Assembly (NCBI GenBank): GCA_002794775.1
Contig: NBAY01000061.1
Span: 1-64,000 of the forward strand
Source: Porodaedalea pini
Taxonomy: Eukaryota; Basidiomycota; Agaricomycetes; Hymenochaetales; Hymenochaetaceae
Reading direction: 5' to 3'
DNA length: 64,000 nt
The translations under genes were made by a program, and so were the position numbers. The notes under the pieces are model-generated. The model had not been told where the DNA came from. It worked only from the letters and a program-made list of their open reading frames with translations, and made no database searches. Below are positions 23,341-35,819 of this stretch, piece after piece. Each line of letters starts with the position of its first letter. The first letter of the stretch is position 1.

Positions 23341-26300
23341 ATTACATTAATATCAACGTCAGACTTGTGTAAAAACGCAATTAAATCCCGGGTCTGGTTT
23401 CCTGGACAGATCTAGACCCTTCTCCTTAATTACCCTGTTGCAAATTCCGTTCAAACGAAATAGTCATGAAAAAAGGGGGGAAGGAAAACATATTTTTCAT
23501 ACTTTATTCTGTGCCAAACCACCCATCCGGACTCCCCGCCTCTTTTTCCTACGAAGGATAGAAGGGGCGTGAATACACTTGCGGCCGCCTCATGTTTTCT
23601 GCGCCGGCGTGCTCTCCTCTCCTCCGTCTTTCTTTCTTGCACGCATACAGATCATATTATCAGAAAAGTCTCTGAATACTCATAACATTATCCGTAGCCT
23701 CCGCGTCTCCTCTCCGAATGTGCATTCACACTGCGCAGTTTCTCAATGTGTAACCCCGACTCCAAGTGACCCGGGCCGTTCGAGAGAGATACTCGGCGCA
23801 CTCGGTGCACCCGTAACTCCCTCACGTTATCGGTGCTGACAAGCGCGCACACAACTTTCATCGTTGCATCGTAATCAGCAATATTAATGTATGATCGGTC
23901 TCGAACATCGCCTTCGCCCTCGCATACTTCTGTCTTCAGGGAAGGCACATTGCTCTACGTGCACCTTCGGACGCCGCACGTCCGGCGACCGTCAGATCGA
24001 GGGTTTCCAGTACTAGTCCGATCGTTCACAAGTTATTCTCGAATGTAGGACCAGGGTCGGGTCATCATTATCTCAGGTATCAAATATTGATCTCGATCTC
24101 GAAGACTAGAGAGGCGCGTTCTTTGACAATTCGAGAGGGGGCGGGGTAACGCCTCGCCTTCGCATTTCTTTACACGACTCGGCGAACTGCTGCGTGGGCC
24201 CGCACAACACAACCGCAACGTGCCTTTCCTATATTTTGAGTCCTATCCCAGCTCGATCCTCCCTGTCCAAAAGCTTGACCTTCCCCACTTCTCCCTGTTG
24301 GGTACACCGATCCCCGTAACGGTACAAGGAGTGCTTCACGTCGAGCTTCCCCCTCCCCCTCCCCCTCTTCCCGCCATGTCGGCCACACCGGTGTGTGAGA
24401 CTGACAGGTCAAAGCGAGGCGTATTCTGCGCAGAAACTCAGAAGATCATGTCGGTGAATTCAGCGCCGGTGACGGCGGCGGCGGCGGCGGCGAAGCTCTC
24501 CAGTTCGACCTCATGATACTCGCTCTGTTCCTGGCTGCCAGTGATTTCTAAGTGTCCGAAGATGAGGCCGAAATGCAAACCGAGTCATAGACATTCCTCT
24601 TCTTTCTGGTGGTGGCGGCGAAATGACCAAGTAGTTCTGGAGGTGTACCGACACAGAAACAAGATCCTCCCCTCCCCATTCCAGAAGGCAAAGACAAATA
24701 CTGATTCGCACATGCTTCATTCCTACCGTTCAGCGAGAGCGCCTCTCTGTCTCGTCCCTTTGGAATTCAGTACCCAATTCATCCATGTCGTACCGCAATA
24801 ATGCATCATAAGTATAAAACCCTCTGGTTTTTTTTTTGCTATCGATTTACTGATAGACGTCCTTCTCAGTCGTGGCCATATGACCACCTTTTCTTCGAGT
24901 GCATCGACGAGGGCAATCGCGGTAGCGCTCGTATTTCCGACCTGGGCTTTCCGAGAAACTATGTAGATGAGCCGCTGGTATCGCCTCACTCCCGACTTGA
25001 TCGAATGATAAATCCGCGACATTTCCGCATATTCGCATCTGATTTGAAGCAATTTCAATGGCATGGTAGTGAGCTGACCATGCAGGGAGGCGGCGCTTAA
25101 CGTCAGCACAAACGACCTTTAATATTGGTATTCATCAGACTCTGATTGGTTAGTAGCATTAGTGCGACATAGTCAGTTGACTTGAGACACGAAAGGCTTT
25201 TGCTTGTGTACGATTTTTAGTATGCTCACAGGAAGTTGAGACAATTTGCACTCTGACAGTCGCGAGAACATATCTCGTTACATATGCATGCATGCTGCCT
25301 TTACAACACTCATTTTGCATAGAGGGGATCGGAATTAGTTATCACGGTACTAAGGATTAAATCGGCAGACTCACATTCCCATATCTCAACGGCGCATTCG
25401 TGTATCCATAACGAATACACCCTTGATGACGTGCTTTTCGGCAAGGCCTTTATCCAAAGTAGTCCATGCTTCACGCAAGTTGAAGTTATTGGTTGCACGA
25501 CGAAAATCTGTAATGGGGGTGTCCAGAAAGCTTCTCGTATCAAGTATGATACCTCAGAGGTTGAGAGAGCATGGGCGAAGCTCTTGTGAAGAATGGTATC
25601 AGGACCCTTTGGTACTCCTCAAGCTCTGAAGAGAGCAAGGAAACAGACAATAGTAGTCTGAGAAGTCCGGAGTTCGCGGCCAGTGCCACCCAACGGAGGG
25701 GGATTTGCACCAGAGAGGGGGGCGTGGATGGAACAAAAAAAGCATCAGACGGAATATATTGCTTCCCCTATCTCGGCGGCCTCGCGACAAGTTTCTGCGT
25801 GGCTCTGTAAAGGAAGGTGAGATACCTAATAAAAAGATTTTATTGGAAAAGATATCCATACTCAGAGGGAAACACAATCGCTGGCGCTCGCTGCTCGCGG
25901 GGGCTCCTTTACCGGAAGGGCTCTCTTCGGCGCGCTCTTTGCGCACCGAAAATCCGATCACCGTCTCCGCAACTCTCACATTTTCTGACAGAACAAAAAA
26001 AGAAGCAGCACCAGGACAAGAACAGATTGTCTGGATGACATCGCTCAAAACTTCGAGGGTACATTGAGCGTCAATTCGAGATCCTAACAATCGCTCAAAG
26101 AAAACCTCTGTCCGGCGAAATATCGTCTGCCAACCTCGGGTCACGGTAGCATCGGAAAGCCGTATGACTTTGTGTAACAGTCAAAATCGCCACGACACCC
26201 GACTCCGCCGAGTATTGTAAACGTTGTTTGAACCGCTTCGTTAGTTTTTTGCTCAGTTTTTGCGATTTCGAACTCTTTCAGTCTAGTGCAAAACGTTTTA

Positions 26301-27271
26301 AAGACACATTAGAGATGCGTTGACGGAACAAAGGTGCAGAAGACCTGAGTTCACAAGTGTCTCCAGGTCCAGACTTGGTCCTGCTCTTGCTGCCGATATG
26401 ACCTGTCAAAGGAGCAGCATAAGGCAGAGAGAACTGAAGCAACTAAAGCCTTCTAAGCGAACTTGCCTGAGAAATATATATTTTTTCATTCTGAGCTCTG
26501 CGACAAAACTTGGAATCGCTCCATGTCGTATATCTGGTCGCGTTTGTGACTTGATTTCACGTCGTCCCAGACATGAAGTCCGTTAAAATTGATGCGCGAC
26601 AAGGAAATCGGCACGCCGGCTTGATGGCATCTGTCACGTAGTGTCACAGGCCAAAGAGTCCGTTTGGACTGAGCCTTTTTTATCCCTTTCGCTAAAAAAT
26701 TGACAAGCTTAAGGTATTCTCACAGCATTTAATGTTAGAGTCCGTCTTGCACAATAATATTGGAGTCATCGTCGTGGAGCGTCGATGTATTGAGGTCCTT
26801 GAGTACCATGCGAAAAGCGTCCAAGACCTTGTTCAAGCCCTGTGTTGCAATGCGACACGAAAACCGCTGTATCTCGAAGTGCCAGTAAGCTTCTAAAGTT
26901 CCCAGCCTTTTTCTCGCTCACTATGTTGAGCAACTTCGAACAACTTGGAGAATTTTAGGATCGTCGCGGGCCTCCTAATCAAGATTGTCTTGAGTGATTC
27001 AGTTTGTACATGAAGCGGACAACTTCGCAGCACGGTGGTCCAGCATAAACAAGGCACATCACTGTTATATATGGTCAATGGGGAAGACGCAGGCGAATCA
27101 ATCAGTCGAAACTACAAATAGTACAATGCTCGAACTATCGAGATGCGGAGGGAAAAAAGTATGCAGCGTCTATGTTATGACTACTATGACAAGAACGGAA
27201 TGTGGCGTAAGGATTGGACAGTGTTTGCCATGTATATCGTTGTGGGTCATATTTGAAGTAATGCCCATCTT
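23341..27271. other. Gene desert, about 3.9 kb
   Basis: Both strands have only overlapping short frames with no family resemblance and no consistent splice structure. The longest (minus, 26144-25599, 181 codons) overlaps an equally plausible opposite-strand frame, so neither is called. Small simple repeats are present: a CCCCCT run near 24350 and GGC repeats near 24475. Confidence 0.45.
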
Positions 27272-27566
27272 CTAGCAACAGCAAGGGATGGGGATGATAT
27301 AACAGCAACCACCGTCCTGCATCGAGAAATCAGTCAAACCTTTCTGAGCAGCGTGATGAGCTCAGACTCACTGGGCAAGGAATACACCCGCCACGGAGGC
27401 GCATAGCGCCCTTTCCGCTCTCACCTCCACGGGTGGTCGTCATGCTGGAGGCAGGCGCCGGCTGCGCGTTCACCACACGAATGCCCTCTGTATCGTCCGA
27501 GTTGTCCCTCCGGCTTGTGCTGCTGAGTGCTGCGAGCGGGTAAGCTGTAATCGGGTTCGAAGACAT
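27272..27566 (-). CDS. 79-residue protein with a Cys-rich C-terminal tail
   Basis: Exon 1 is 27566-27372, exon 2 is 27316-27272, with a 55-nt GTGAGT...CAG intron (27317-27371) in phase 0. The first ~55 residues are polar and disordered (Ser/Thr/Arg). The C-terminus becomes MRLRGGCIPCP then DGGCCYIIPIPCCC, ending at the stop: seven Cys in the last 20 residues, in doublets and a triplet around a hydrophobic YIIPIP. Such tails suggest membrane attachment by palmitoylation or a CYSTM-like module; that is inference. I recall similar RLRGGCIPCPDGGCC tails in other basidiomycete small proteins. A CRE-like site and a TATA box lie upstream. Confidence 0.75.
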
Positions 27567-27649
27567 TGAGAATATATGAGTTAGGAGTACAGATAATGTA
27601 GGTGGGCGTGGTTAGAAACGAAGAGGTTGAAGTACAGCACCTCTTGCGT

Positions 27650-27657
27650 TGACGTCA
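27650..27657. promoter_or_regulatory. CRE-like palindrome TGACGTCA
   Basis: TGACGTCA, inside the longer palindrome TTGACGTCAA, lies 84 bp upstream of the ATG of the Cys-tail gene. It is the consensus for ATF/CREB-type bZIP factors. A CACGTG E-box is at 27689-27694. Confidence 0.5.
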
Positions 27658-27701
27658 ACTCCGCTCCCGTAGTACGTAAGCGTGCAGGCACGTGTTGTTG
27701 C

Positions 27702-27708
27702 CTTTATA
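27702..27708 (-). promoter_or_regulatory. TATA box of the Cys-tail gene
   Basis: TATAAAG on the minus strand, about 136 bp before the ATG at 27566, just upstream of the E-box and CRE-like site. Confidence 0.5.
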
Positions 27709-27998
27709 ATTTTCTGCTATCTACAAGCAGACTCCGACCGCTAGGATAACGCAAGACTGGTCGAAACTATGAGGCTGCCATGTCAAGCATGAAAAGTATT
27801 ACGCAGAGTGAATGCGTTGTCGGGGATATACCGACGGATTAAATGATGAAAGGAAATGGGCATGATGAAATAATGTCCTCAGATTCAAATTGAAGGAAGC
27901 AGCATATTCATAGTATGTGGAGTAATCAAAATTGAAGGGAAGACGAAATAATAAGAAACAAGATGGACAGGTCAGGAGGTGTCGTCCATACATCATTG

Positions 27999-28560
27999 CT
28001 AGTTCATATGGTAAACCCGGTGTGGGTGTGAATGGTTTCGCACAAGGGTTAAGAGGATAGGTGCCAACAAATGACGGCAGACCGGGTTGTTCGTCCGGGG
28101 TGTATGGTAACCGACAAAAGCCGGTTGAAAGTTATTATGTGGGTCAGCCGATAAGGCCCGAAGTTCAGTAATAATCTCGACCAACGAGGCCGAGGGCGAT
28201 GGGGGCGATGAAGTGTATCGTGTCGCTGCAGCAAGCAGGCGACGGCGTATGAAATGAAATGTATCCCTATCTGAGGCAGGAGGCTCGGGTAGGATCGAAA
28301 ATTTAGGGTGTCTGGCCTGGCGATGCCTATGGCATCTGCGACAAGGCGAGGTCCGATGCAGGGTGAGGGGGCAACACAATGGTGGTGCCAACGACGATCT
28401 GAGATCCAAGACTGCCGATATGATGCGGTCGAGGACATGATTGAAACGGAGGGTAGTTCTGCGATAATGCATGGAGGGATCGCACGTCGTCGACGGGACA
28501 AGGTCTCAGCACGAATGTTCCACAATGAGGATGATGGAAGTAAGAGGGTAAGTGTTGTTG
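27999..28560 (-). repeat. Dispersed repeat/gene-like unit, copy 1
   Basis: The minus strand aligns by eye with 56686-57100 on the plus strand over roughly 400 bases. A shared open frame reads LRFNHVLDRIISAVLDLRSS here and LCFNCVLDRIASTVLALRSS there, followed by an Arg/Cys/His-rich part and a common VEIIT motif. Here the frame is 157 codons (28472-27999). An overlapping frame is equally long, so coding status is unclear. It could be a decayed gene family or a repeat element; I do not recognise it. Confidence 0.45.
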
Positions 28561-28615
28561 CCGATCCGAGTGATCACACTGGCTCGTCACTACGATAGAC
28601 CACCTTGTCGAAACC

Positions 28616-30859
28616 ATGTCTCCACCAATGTGGAGCGGAATGGGCTCATTCGGAGAAGGATATTATAGTGAAACATCGACCATTGCAGAACAGCGAATGC
28701 GGAGGAATCCTTACGAGGTCAGTTCTTGTGATCACGTCTCGCTTCTCGGATAGTCTGACTTAAAGGATGAATATGCGCAGGTCATTGCAGCAGCACAAAC
28801 AGGATCATTCTGGGATTTAAGGATGATGGGAGATTCAGATGTACTGATTCACTTGCCCAGGTACCTGCTGAGCGACATTTTCGACGGTTTCTGCGCCATA
28901 CTCAAGGATCTCAAATTTCCGAGTTCCCCAGACTCCATCGATTTCGATTTCGTCAATATGAAACCCTCGCAAGAAAACAACGACTGTGAACAGGCTTTTC
29001 TATGCCTTAGAGGCATGTCGTCTTTTGGTGACCGAGACGCACTCCCCTTTACGGATCTGCCTGCCCAGCTCATTCCGTGCTGGCCCGTTCTCCTACGCTG
29101 GCTGGCTTTTTTTCTCGACAAACTCAAGGCATCCTCTCTCAATGATGACCTGCCCATCGGCATCAGATTACTTTGTGGTGTTATTCAGGCTGTGTGCGGA
29201 GCTCGAGAAATAGCAAAGTCTCTCCTACCGGAAAACGCACAGATTGCGGAGTTGGTGGTCGAACTTTGGTTGCTTGAGGATCGCAGCACGAAACTCTCTT
29301 CCATAATAAATCCAACAAAAACCATGGTCGACTGCACATACATTAACAAAGATACACGATCCTTATTCAAAAGCGTTCTCTTGCGCTCGGACGCTACATT
29401 CGTCATATCCCTAGCAATTGAACGACTTCGTATTGAAACTAGAGGAAGATCCATCAATTGCTTCCACGTTATGTGCGCCATTTCCACGCTATACAGTATG
29501 ACTGATGAGGATAGACATCCCCTCCAACGAGCATTCCTTCATCAACAAGGCCTCCCACTTCTGATCCAAACCGTGCGGAGACTTCTCACAAAGCCACTTA
29601 TAGCCAGAGATAGACATGGAATTGACCAGTTTTATTTGTCGGCTTCTGTTTGTGTCGGACTCGTCAACGAATTCCTTTGCGAGATGACATCGTTTCGCTG
29701 GACGGCTCAAGCAATCAGACACGGTCTCCTCGAGCTATTAATGGATGTTTCCTCGTTATCTTTGGAACTCAATGACAGCGGGCTTACGGCCGCAGAATCT
29801 CTGTTGTCCGTGATTATTCCTCGACATATCACCTTTCGTAGCGTTCTTCATGAAACAGCGAAAAGCCTTAGAGAAATCCCCGCTGAGGAATATCGACGCA
29901 TGACCCGGTCCTCCGCTTTTCGCAAACAGTGGGCTGCTTTGGAAAAGGCACTGACAGAAATGTTCGTCTACAAGGCCGTCTTGGATCATGAGTACAACAA
30001 TACCTTGTTATCGTGCCACAATGTGAGTCTGTGATGCCAAGGAAAGGGATCTCCACTAACAGCGTATTGACGAAACACACAGGCCGAATGCACGACAGTG
30101 GAAAGGAGGGTGAATTTGAAAGCCTGCGCAGCATGTAAACAAGTCTGGTACTGCTCGCGTGCATGTCAGAAGGCCTTGTGGTCAAAGCACAATCACAAGA
30201 TGTCTTGCGGAAAGGCTACGCTAGTAGAGTCCAGTGAGTATTGTTCTTTTAATCTACTCTTAATGTCAAAATCCAATAGTTAAACTCTATCAACAGGGCG
30301 GGAGGAATTGCAGGTCGCTTCAGAACGAGATCATCGTTTCTTGACGAGAATTGCCCAAGCCCATGTTCAGCGCCACCTTCCTGCTCTTCGCGAACTGCAT
30401 CGTCAAGACGGACTATATTCACCTGTCCGGTTTGAGGACGTTCGTATCGAATGCAATTTCACGGGATTGACACCGACGTTGGAGTTCGGGGTTCTTGACT
30501 CGATGAAGCTACTGGACCAGCACGTAACCGATGAGTATACCCAGAAGAATCGGGTTGAGGACGCAACTGCCATCACGATTACTCTCATTTATCCTTTGGA
30601 ATACAAGAATGTCATCGTAGACCGAGTCGCATCAGTACAGAAGGACGTATGCCAAGAGTTCTGTGGCTTGAAGCGGGCGCCCTGCACGGACCCGTGTGGA
30701 ACACCTCTGGAATGTGTCGCTGGCGAGATCGATGAAATAACATCTCAAGTCAGGGAGCTTGCACTGAATGACGACAGGAAGGATAGGTACCTCTGGGACA
30801 TCGAAAGGATTCAGAAGGTGGTGGATGAGCACTTCTCGCGCCAGGTGCGACCTCTCTAG
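28616..30859 (+). CDS. MYND-type zinc finger protein, intact copy (A)
   Basis: Four exons: 28616-28717, 28781-30022, 30083-30233 and 30297-30859; all joins keep frame and give 685 residues. Residues 1-34 are a short leader ending QRMRRNPYE. A long helical, ARM-like region follows (to about residue 440). Then comes the MYND finger: CHNAEC, ACAACKQVWYCSRACQ and HNHKMSC, supplying the usual C-C-C-C-C-C-H-C ligands, split by the intron at 30023. The C-terminal ~190 residues are family-specific, with RIECNFTGLTP and RYLWDIERIQKVVDEHF. MYND fingers usually bind proline-rich partner peptides; the role of this family is unknown. Three more copies (33.1, 35.8 and 38.3 kb) are broken, so this is the only intact one here. 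Confidence 0.85.
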
Positions 30860-30969
30860 GGAGTCTCGTGAACGTCGTTTACGAGCACCCCCTCCCTTGG
30901 ACGGGAGCACTTTGAACATCAGTTTTTCCAACTCTCTGGTATCTTAGCGTCTTCTCAGGTCTTTTCGGC

Positions 30970-31148
30970 TCAGTAGAACAGACTAGCCAGCGAGCCATCG
31001 AAGAGGTTGTCCATGCGAATCAGGCCGAAGACATACATGTGATCGCAGTCTCGCTTCTTTTTCGAGCCGAAGACGGGGATGCCGTTGGCTGGCTCGCCGC
31101 GACGCGAAAAGAGCATTTTCATGGATTGGTTCGGAAAGCCACTCAGAC
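30970..31148 (-). CDS. Orphan terminal exon-like frame
   Basis: A minus-strand frame ending at 30970 reads LSGFPNQSMKMLFSRRGEP, then FGSKKKRDCDHMYVFGLIRM, with GC-rich, gene-like codon use, and follows a plausible acceptor (GTGTGTAG). No upstream exon is evident before the exonuclease stop at 31493. It may be the last exon of a decayed gene or part of the 3' region of its neighbour. Family unknown. Confidence 0.25.
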
Positions 31149-31492
31149 TACACACAGATGAGATCAAAACGATGACACACCGAGTAAGTGGGTTAGCAGT
31201 GCTGTGTGGACTGCAATACCTTTTAGATAAGACGTACGGTTGACTGATTTTCTTGGATAAATGGTTACTTGCCTAGTGTTTTAAATATTCTTAGCCCCCA
31301 TTTTTCGCATTTAAGACTTCCTTCATTTATCCCATAGTGCAATGTGAAATCTCGCATACAATCAGAGCGTTATCAAAAGAATATACGTCAAACCGAATAC
31401 CATTCGTCATGTGAGAAGAGCCATATGTACGCTATGCCTGAACAACTTACCAAAAATGCTTAGAAGAAGCGACTAATGGGAAGGATATAGCA

Positions 31493-32617
31493 TCAGCCAT
31501 CTCGAACGGGAATTTGGAGCTTCGCCTTTTCTGCCTTCTGCTTTTCTACGTACTTGGCCTTCGTCAGGATGAATGTGCATACTTTGCACATCGGCGATCT
31601 CGGTCTGTCCTTCTCGTCATCAACTGCCTTTCGACCCTTTTTCTTCACCACAACCTGTTCAAAGGGAAAATGACGTTCAAGCATCGTGCGCTTGCATCCG
31701 GAGCATTCTTTGCTCGATTCTACGACAGAAAGGACTCTGCGGGACGACGCTAATAGAGAGATCGACAATGGGAGAAAGGGACCTCTGAGAAAGATATTCT
31801 CTTGATCGGGTTTTCCAAACCTGCGATGCATCGAGACATAGCGGGATGAGAGCTCGCGCAGATATTCCACTGGTTCCAAGTAGCCATGCTGTTGAAAGTG
31901 ATCATACAGTGCAGCTATTCGCGTGATGTCGTTGGCGGCGTATCCCAAGAGCTCGTTCGATAAGGGACGTTGCATCCATATGTCACTTAAACTGTCTGTA
32001 TGAAGTTTCTTTACAGATTCTTGAGGTTAACAAGACCGGAAAAGAAGTGAAGCGCGTGAGGAACAAGAACCATCGCAGGATAGAAGGTCCTACATACCAT
32101 TTTTTGATGCGACTCCTTTGATTCCATGTTCACCCACTGCCCCATCCATTCCATTCAAGATATGCACTTCCTCGAGCTGAAGTTTCCGGACCTCAGACAT
32201 TGGGAACGCGCGCCTAGAGAATCGACCTATCCGATTCCAGTCGTTCAGTCCACGCTTGTCACGCGAGAGGACGTCAGCCAGCTGCAGGTCTAACACGTTC
32301 TCTATCGGGCATGTGTAGCTGTAGAAAAGCTCTGCGTAGTCCATGCGGCCGTCCCACACGACCTTGATCTTTGCGCGCGCAGACTGAGTGTGCGAGAGTA
32401 CAGTGTTAAAGAGAAGTTGGAGAGAACAATGTGGGAGGGTAATAACGTCGAATAGGTAGACAATGGATGCGTGCGGTGTCCCGAGTGAGATCAAGGAGAG
32501 TGCACCAGATGCGCAGCCAAGATCACGCCCTTCGCAATCAAGGATAACGTACTCAGCGGCTGCGAGCACTTGTGCAGCTTCCAAAACAGATTCCGCCGTT
32601 GAACATAATGTAAACAT
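31493..32617 (-). CDS. 3'-5' exonuclease (DEDDy, EXD1/WRN-like), second paralogue
   Basis: Exon 1 is 32617-32098 and exon 2 31995-31493, joined over a 102-nt GTATGT...CAG intron; 340 residues. Motif I is YVILDCEG (Asp27, Glu29), motif II VVWDGRMDYAEL (Asp93), motif III YAAND (Tyr192, Asp196). The C-terminal part has CSGC and CKVC, the same Cys cluster as the gene at 8.8-10.1 kb, then a Lys-rich tail. Intron position and phase are the same in both, so they are true paralogues. It starts directly at the conserved part and lacks the longer N-terminus of the first. It lies between two MYND genes, which suggests the block was duplicated or rearranged together. My base reading at the donor is one position uncertain; the phase-1 join fits the paralogue. 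Confidence 0.8.
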
Positions 32618-33139
32618 TTGTTTAGGCTCGTAGGAATGGCGATTCTTCTAGGCTGGAAGACGAGAGCGTCTGTGGAAAGCCGACAGAATGGCTGATAGGA
32701 GACAGACACTTCTTGCTGTGCACTCGCACGCGTTCCTAGGGGAGAAGCCCTTGCTAACTCGTCACAAAAAAATCAAAATCTGGGATGCTATTCCCGTGTT
32801 TGACCATACTGATTTATAGAATAAGTAACTTGGTCTTGAACACTGGCACGCAACGTAAAATTTGATGAAACTCAGCTCAGTAGGACATGGAGCATAGACG
32901 CGGAAAAATAGTACCTCCATCTCTGCTGAAATATACATATTTGACCTTTAATTCATGGCAAATGCCACATAGCTGTCGAGAGAAGTGTAAAATCACGATA
33001 GAGACTTGAAGGGTAGAATTTAGAAAGAGCAAGAGTTAAATGTGACAGAAAGTGACTGATGCAATCAAAATGATAAACTGAAGGAAGGTCACGTGGTAGA
33101 GATTAAACACCGCGTTTTCCACGAAACCGTCCTCTTCTT
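32618..33139. other. Intergenic, divergent promoters
   Basis: Lies between the start of the exonuclease gene (minus) and the MYND pseudogene (plus). AT-rich, no gene seen. Confidence 0.5.
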
Positions 33140-35190
33140 ATTTCCTACAAGGCAAAACAAAAGAAAAAGGTCATGCAACATAGGGCGGATCCAAACTTCT
33201 CACGAATAGGCGGATTAGAACGAGTCTTCAACACGTTAGTCTGCATGAAAATGTTTAGGGCAATTTTACCATCGGACTTGACAGGTTCTCTCAGCAGCCA
33301 TAGCAGGCCTACACTAGGATTTATGACGCTTTCTGATGCAAGGCCGTTATTCCGTGTACCGGAAGCGCTCGTGCACTCCGTTCTCGACACGTTCTGTTGT
33401 ACTCAAGGAACTCAACAGTACGCGGCCTGAGGAAGCCCACAACAATGCTCGACGAGCCTTTGCGTGGCTCAGCGGCATCTCGTGCTCCGGTGATCAAGGC
33501 AATTCGCTGCATCTCAAGAGTGCTTCAGCCGAACACATCTTACGCCCGTCAGACGTATTTCTCTAAGTGAAGTTCATCTTCGGCCAACTAAACACAGGGA
33601 TGGCTAGTCACGTTGAAGAGAGTGTTTCCCTTGAAGTTCTGCGCAATGTTTTTCAGACTGTAGCTGCTCCTTTGATTAGAGGCAAGATTGGGTCTTTCAG
33701 GGAATGCACGGACTACGGAGGTGGTGGCTGGTCTCTGGTAATTACTCCAGGACCGAAGGAAAGCCTACTCTGAATCCGACAGTGGCTCTAGTCGACTGCA
33801 TGCATCTGCAGGGAAAAATCGCGGCATCAATATTAAATGCATTCCTGCGCTTTGATACCGCCCTTATCATTGATTCGGCACTTGATCATCTCCGGTGCGA
33901 TACCAAGGGTTTCTGCCTCAATTCTCTGTACGTTTTTTCTAGCTGACTGCTAAAGATGGACATCTTAAATGAATTCTTCTCCAACCAATCCGAAGGTACC
34001 GATGTGAAAAGAAGCTCTGCGTTTCGCAAAGCATTTTCTCATTGTGTCTATTTTATTCTTATTCTAATGTAGCCCGTGTCATCTCCTCGGTGGATGGCGC
34101 AAGCGATTAGATGTGGGATACCCGGCTGTTATTGAGAACCTCCTTTGACACTGAACAAGAGTGGCGTCACGGCTTGCAACCGGTATTTAGCGGAATCCCT
34201 TCTCTGCAAATCAACTTCCGAAGTGCCTTCCATGAGGTTGTGAATGTCCCGAAGGTTTCACTGCTGCGAAGTATTGTCGTGCGAGCAGTGCCTCACCCCT
34301 ACGGAACGCATTGTCGATATTGGAAAACGCTCTTGTTGAAAACCTAGTCTACAAGATCGTCTTAGATCATGAGTAAACAAACGCGTTGTTATATTATAGC
34401 AATGTAAGTATTTCCATACGTTTCTGAGTAGTTGTTGATAGACACATGCAAACTGAATGTGGCACAATTTTAGGGAGGCAGAAGTTAGAAAAACGACGTG
34501 GTATTGCTCGGCTAGCTGCCAGCACTCTTCATGATCCAGGGGCGGACATCGGACGACTCGCAAACGAACAGAGGCAACAACAGCGAAGTCAAGTACGTAT
34601 CCCGCGTCTCTGAACTGATCAGCTTGTACACAGTAACAAATCATTGTCAATAATAGATTCTGATGGACCACACCATACGCTGGAGCAAGCCCACCGCTTT
34701 TTAAAGAGAATTGCTTAGGCCAACGTTTATCACCATACTCCTGCACTCCAAAAGTTGCATAATGAATCCAATCAGTTCTCCTCGACCCCCCTTTGAGAAG
34801 CTCCGGATCGAATGTAACTTTGTGGAATGGTTGTCATTGCTGGGATGTGGTATCATTAGTGTAGAAGAAGACATGGATCAGCAAGTCATCGACGGAGTTG
34901 CGGAGCTGAACCGTACTGGTAATTTGAACGCAATTATGCTCACAGTCTTTTTATCTTGTTGAATATGCCAGGGGATATACACACTGCGTAGCCTCCTTTG
35001 ACGAACAGAACGAGCAGGAGCTCAACTGGATGGAAAGTACTGCTTGCATGACTCTGAATGGCACACCTCTGGATGCCCACGTCGACGAGATTGGCAATAT
35101 TATCTATCGAGTGGAGGAGCTTGTAGCGCAGTACGGACTGCAGAACTCGAGCGTCTGGAAGCAAGATGATCGTCGACTACGAAAGCCATA
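33140..35190 (+). pseudogene. MYND-finger gene, heavily decayed copy (B)
   Basis: Pieces in three frames follow the order of the intact gene at 28.6 kb: FRVPEALVHSVLDTFC (for HLPRYLLSDIFDGFC), LNPTVALVDCMHLQGK (for INPTKTMVDCTYINKD), LQINFRSAFHEVV (for ITFRSVLHETA), WYCSASCQHSS with GGHRTT for the second half of the finger, FEKLRIECNF and MDQQVIDGVAEL for the C-terminal domain. Frameshifts and stops break it repeatedly and the first Cys pair of the finger is not recognisable. It cannot make the family protein. Confidence 0.8.
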
Positions 35191-35819
35191 GCCTAAGAAG
35201 CAACTTCCGGGCTTTTATATCTGCATGAAAACGCTGCAGGCACATTTTGAAATTCTAGTCGTATCTGCAGCTTGGACCATTGGAGGTCGTAGAGCCAGTG
35301 GAAGGTGTTCACATAAAATGGCGAACCTGTATGGACTCGCATTAATTCCTTTCCACCTCTCATTCGTAGCTCTTGTATACAAGGAACGACATGGGCGGGG
35401 TGTTAGGCAGGGGAAACGCCATTGCTGAAGACCTGTAAGTTTTGCGCTCTAACGCTTATGAAGGAAAGTACATGAAGGAGAGCGCATTTGTTAGCTATGC
35501 GGACAACTAAGCGCCCTCAATTTTTTTGCACTCGAACAGGTTTTACTTGTCCATGTCGTTTATGTATTAGCATCTCTGTCCCACGCACAGATTATCACTA
35601 TCTACCTTCTAGACTACAGAATATCGTGTACGCACATTTGACAAAAGGTACAAACCGACTTATGAAGGAGACACACGTAAAGCAAACCTATATCAGCAGG
35701 TAATAATATTATGCCATCATTTGCTTCTGTATAGAGTACATCTTCATTTTAGTGGCGAGTAAAGAATTCAGGGGCATTTTGCAAAAGATATACTAGCCCA
35801 AGCCGCCATTTCATACGTG
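35191..35819. other. Intergenic between two MYND pseudogenes
   Basis: No gene-like frame, repeat or RNA seen; the two copies converge on this interval. Confidence 0.5.

Noticed and set aside
24345..24495. CCCCCT and GGC runs as possible G-quadruplex regulatory elements
   Set aside because: Simple repeats in a gene desert with no nearby gene to regulate.
25599..26144. 181-codon minus-strand frame
   Set aside because: An overlapping plus-strand frame (25705-26067) is just as plausible; neither matches a family.
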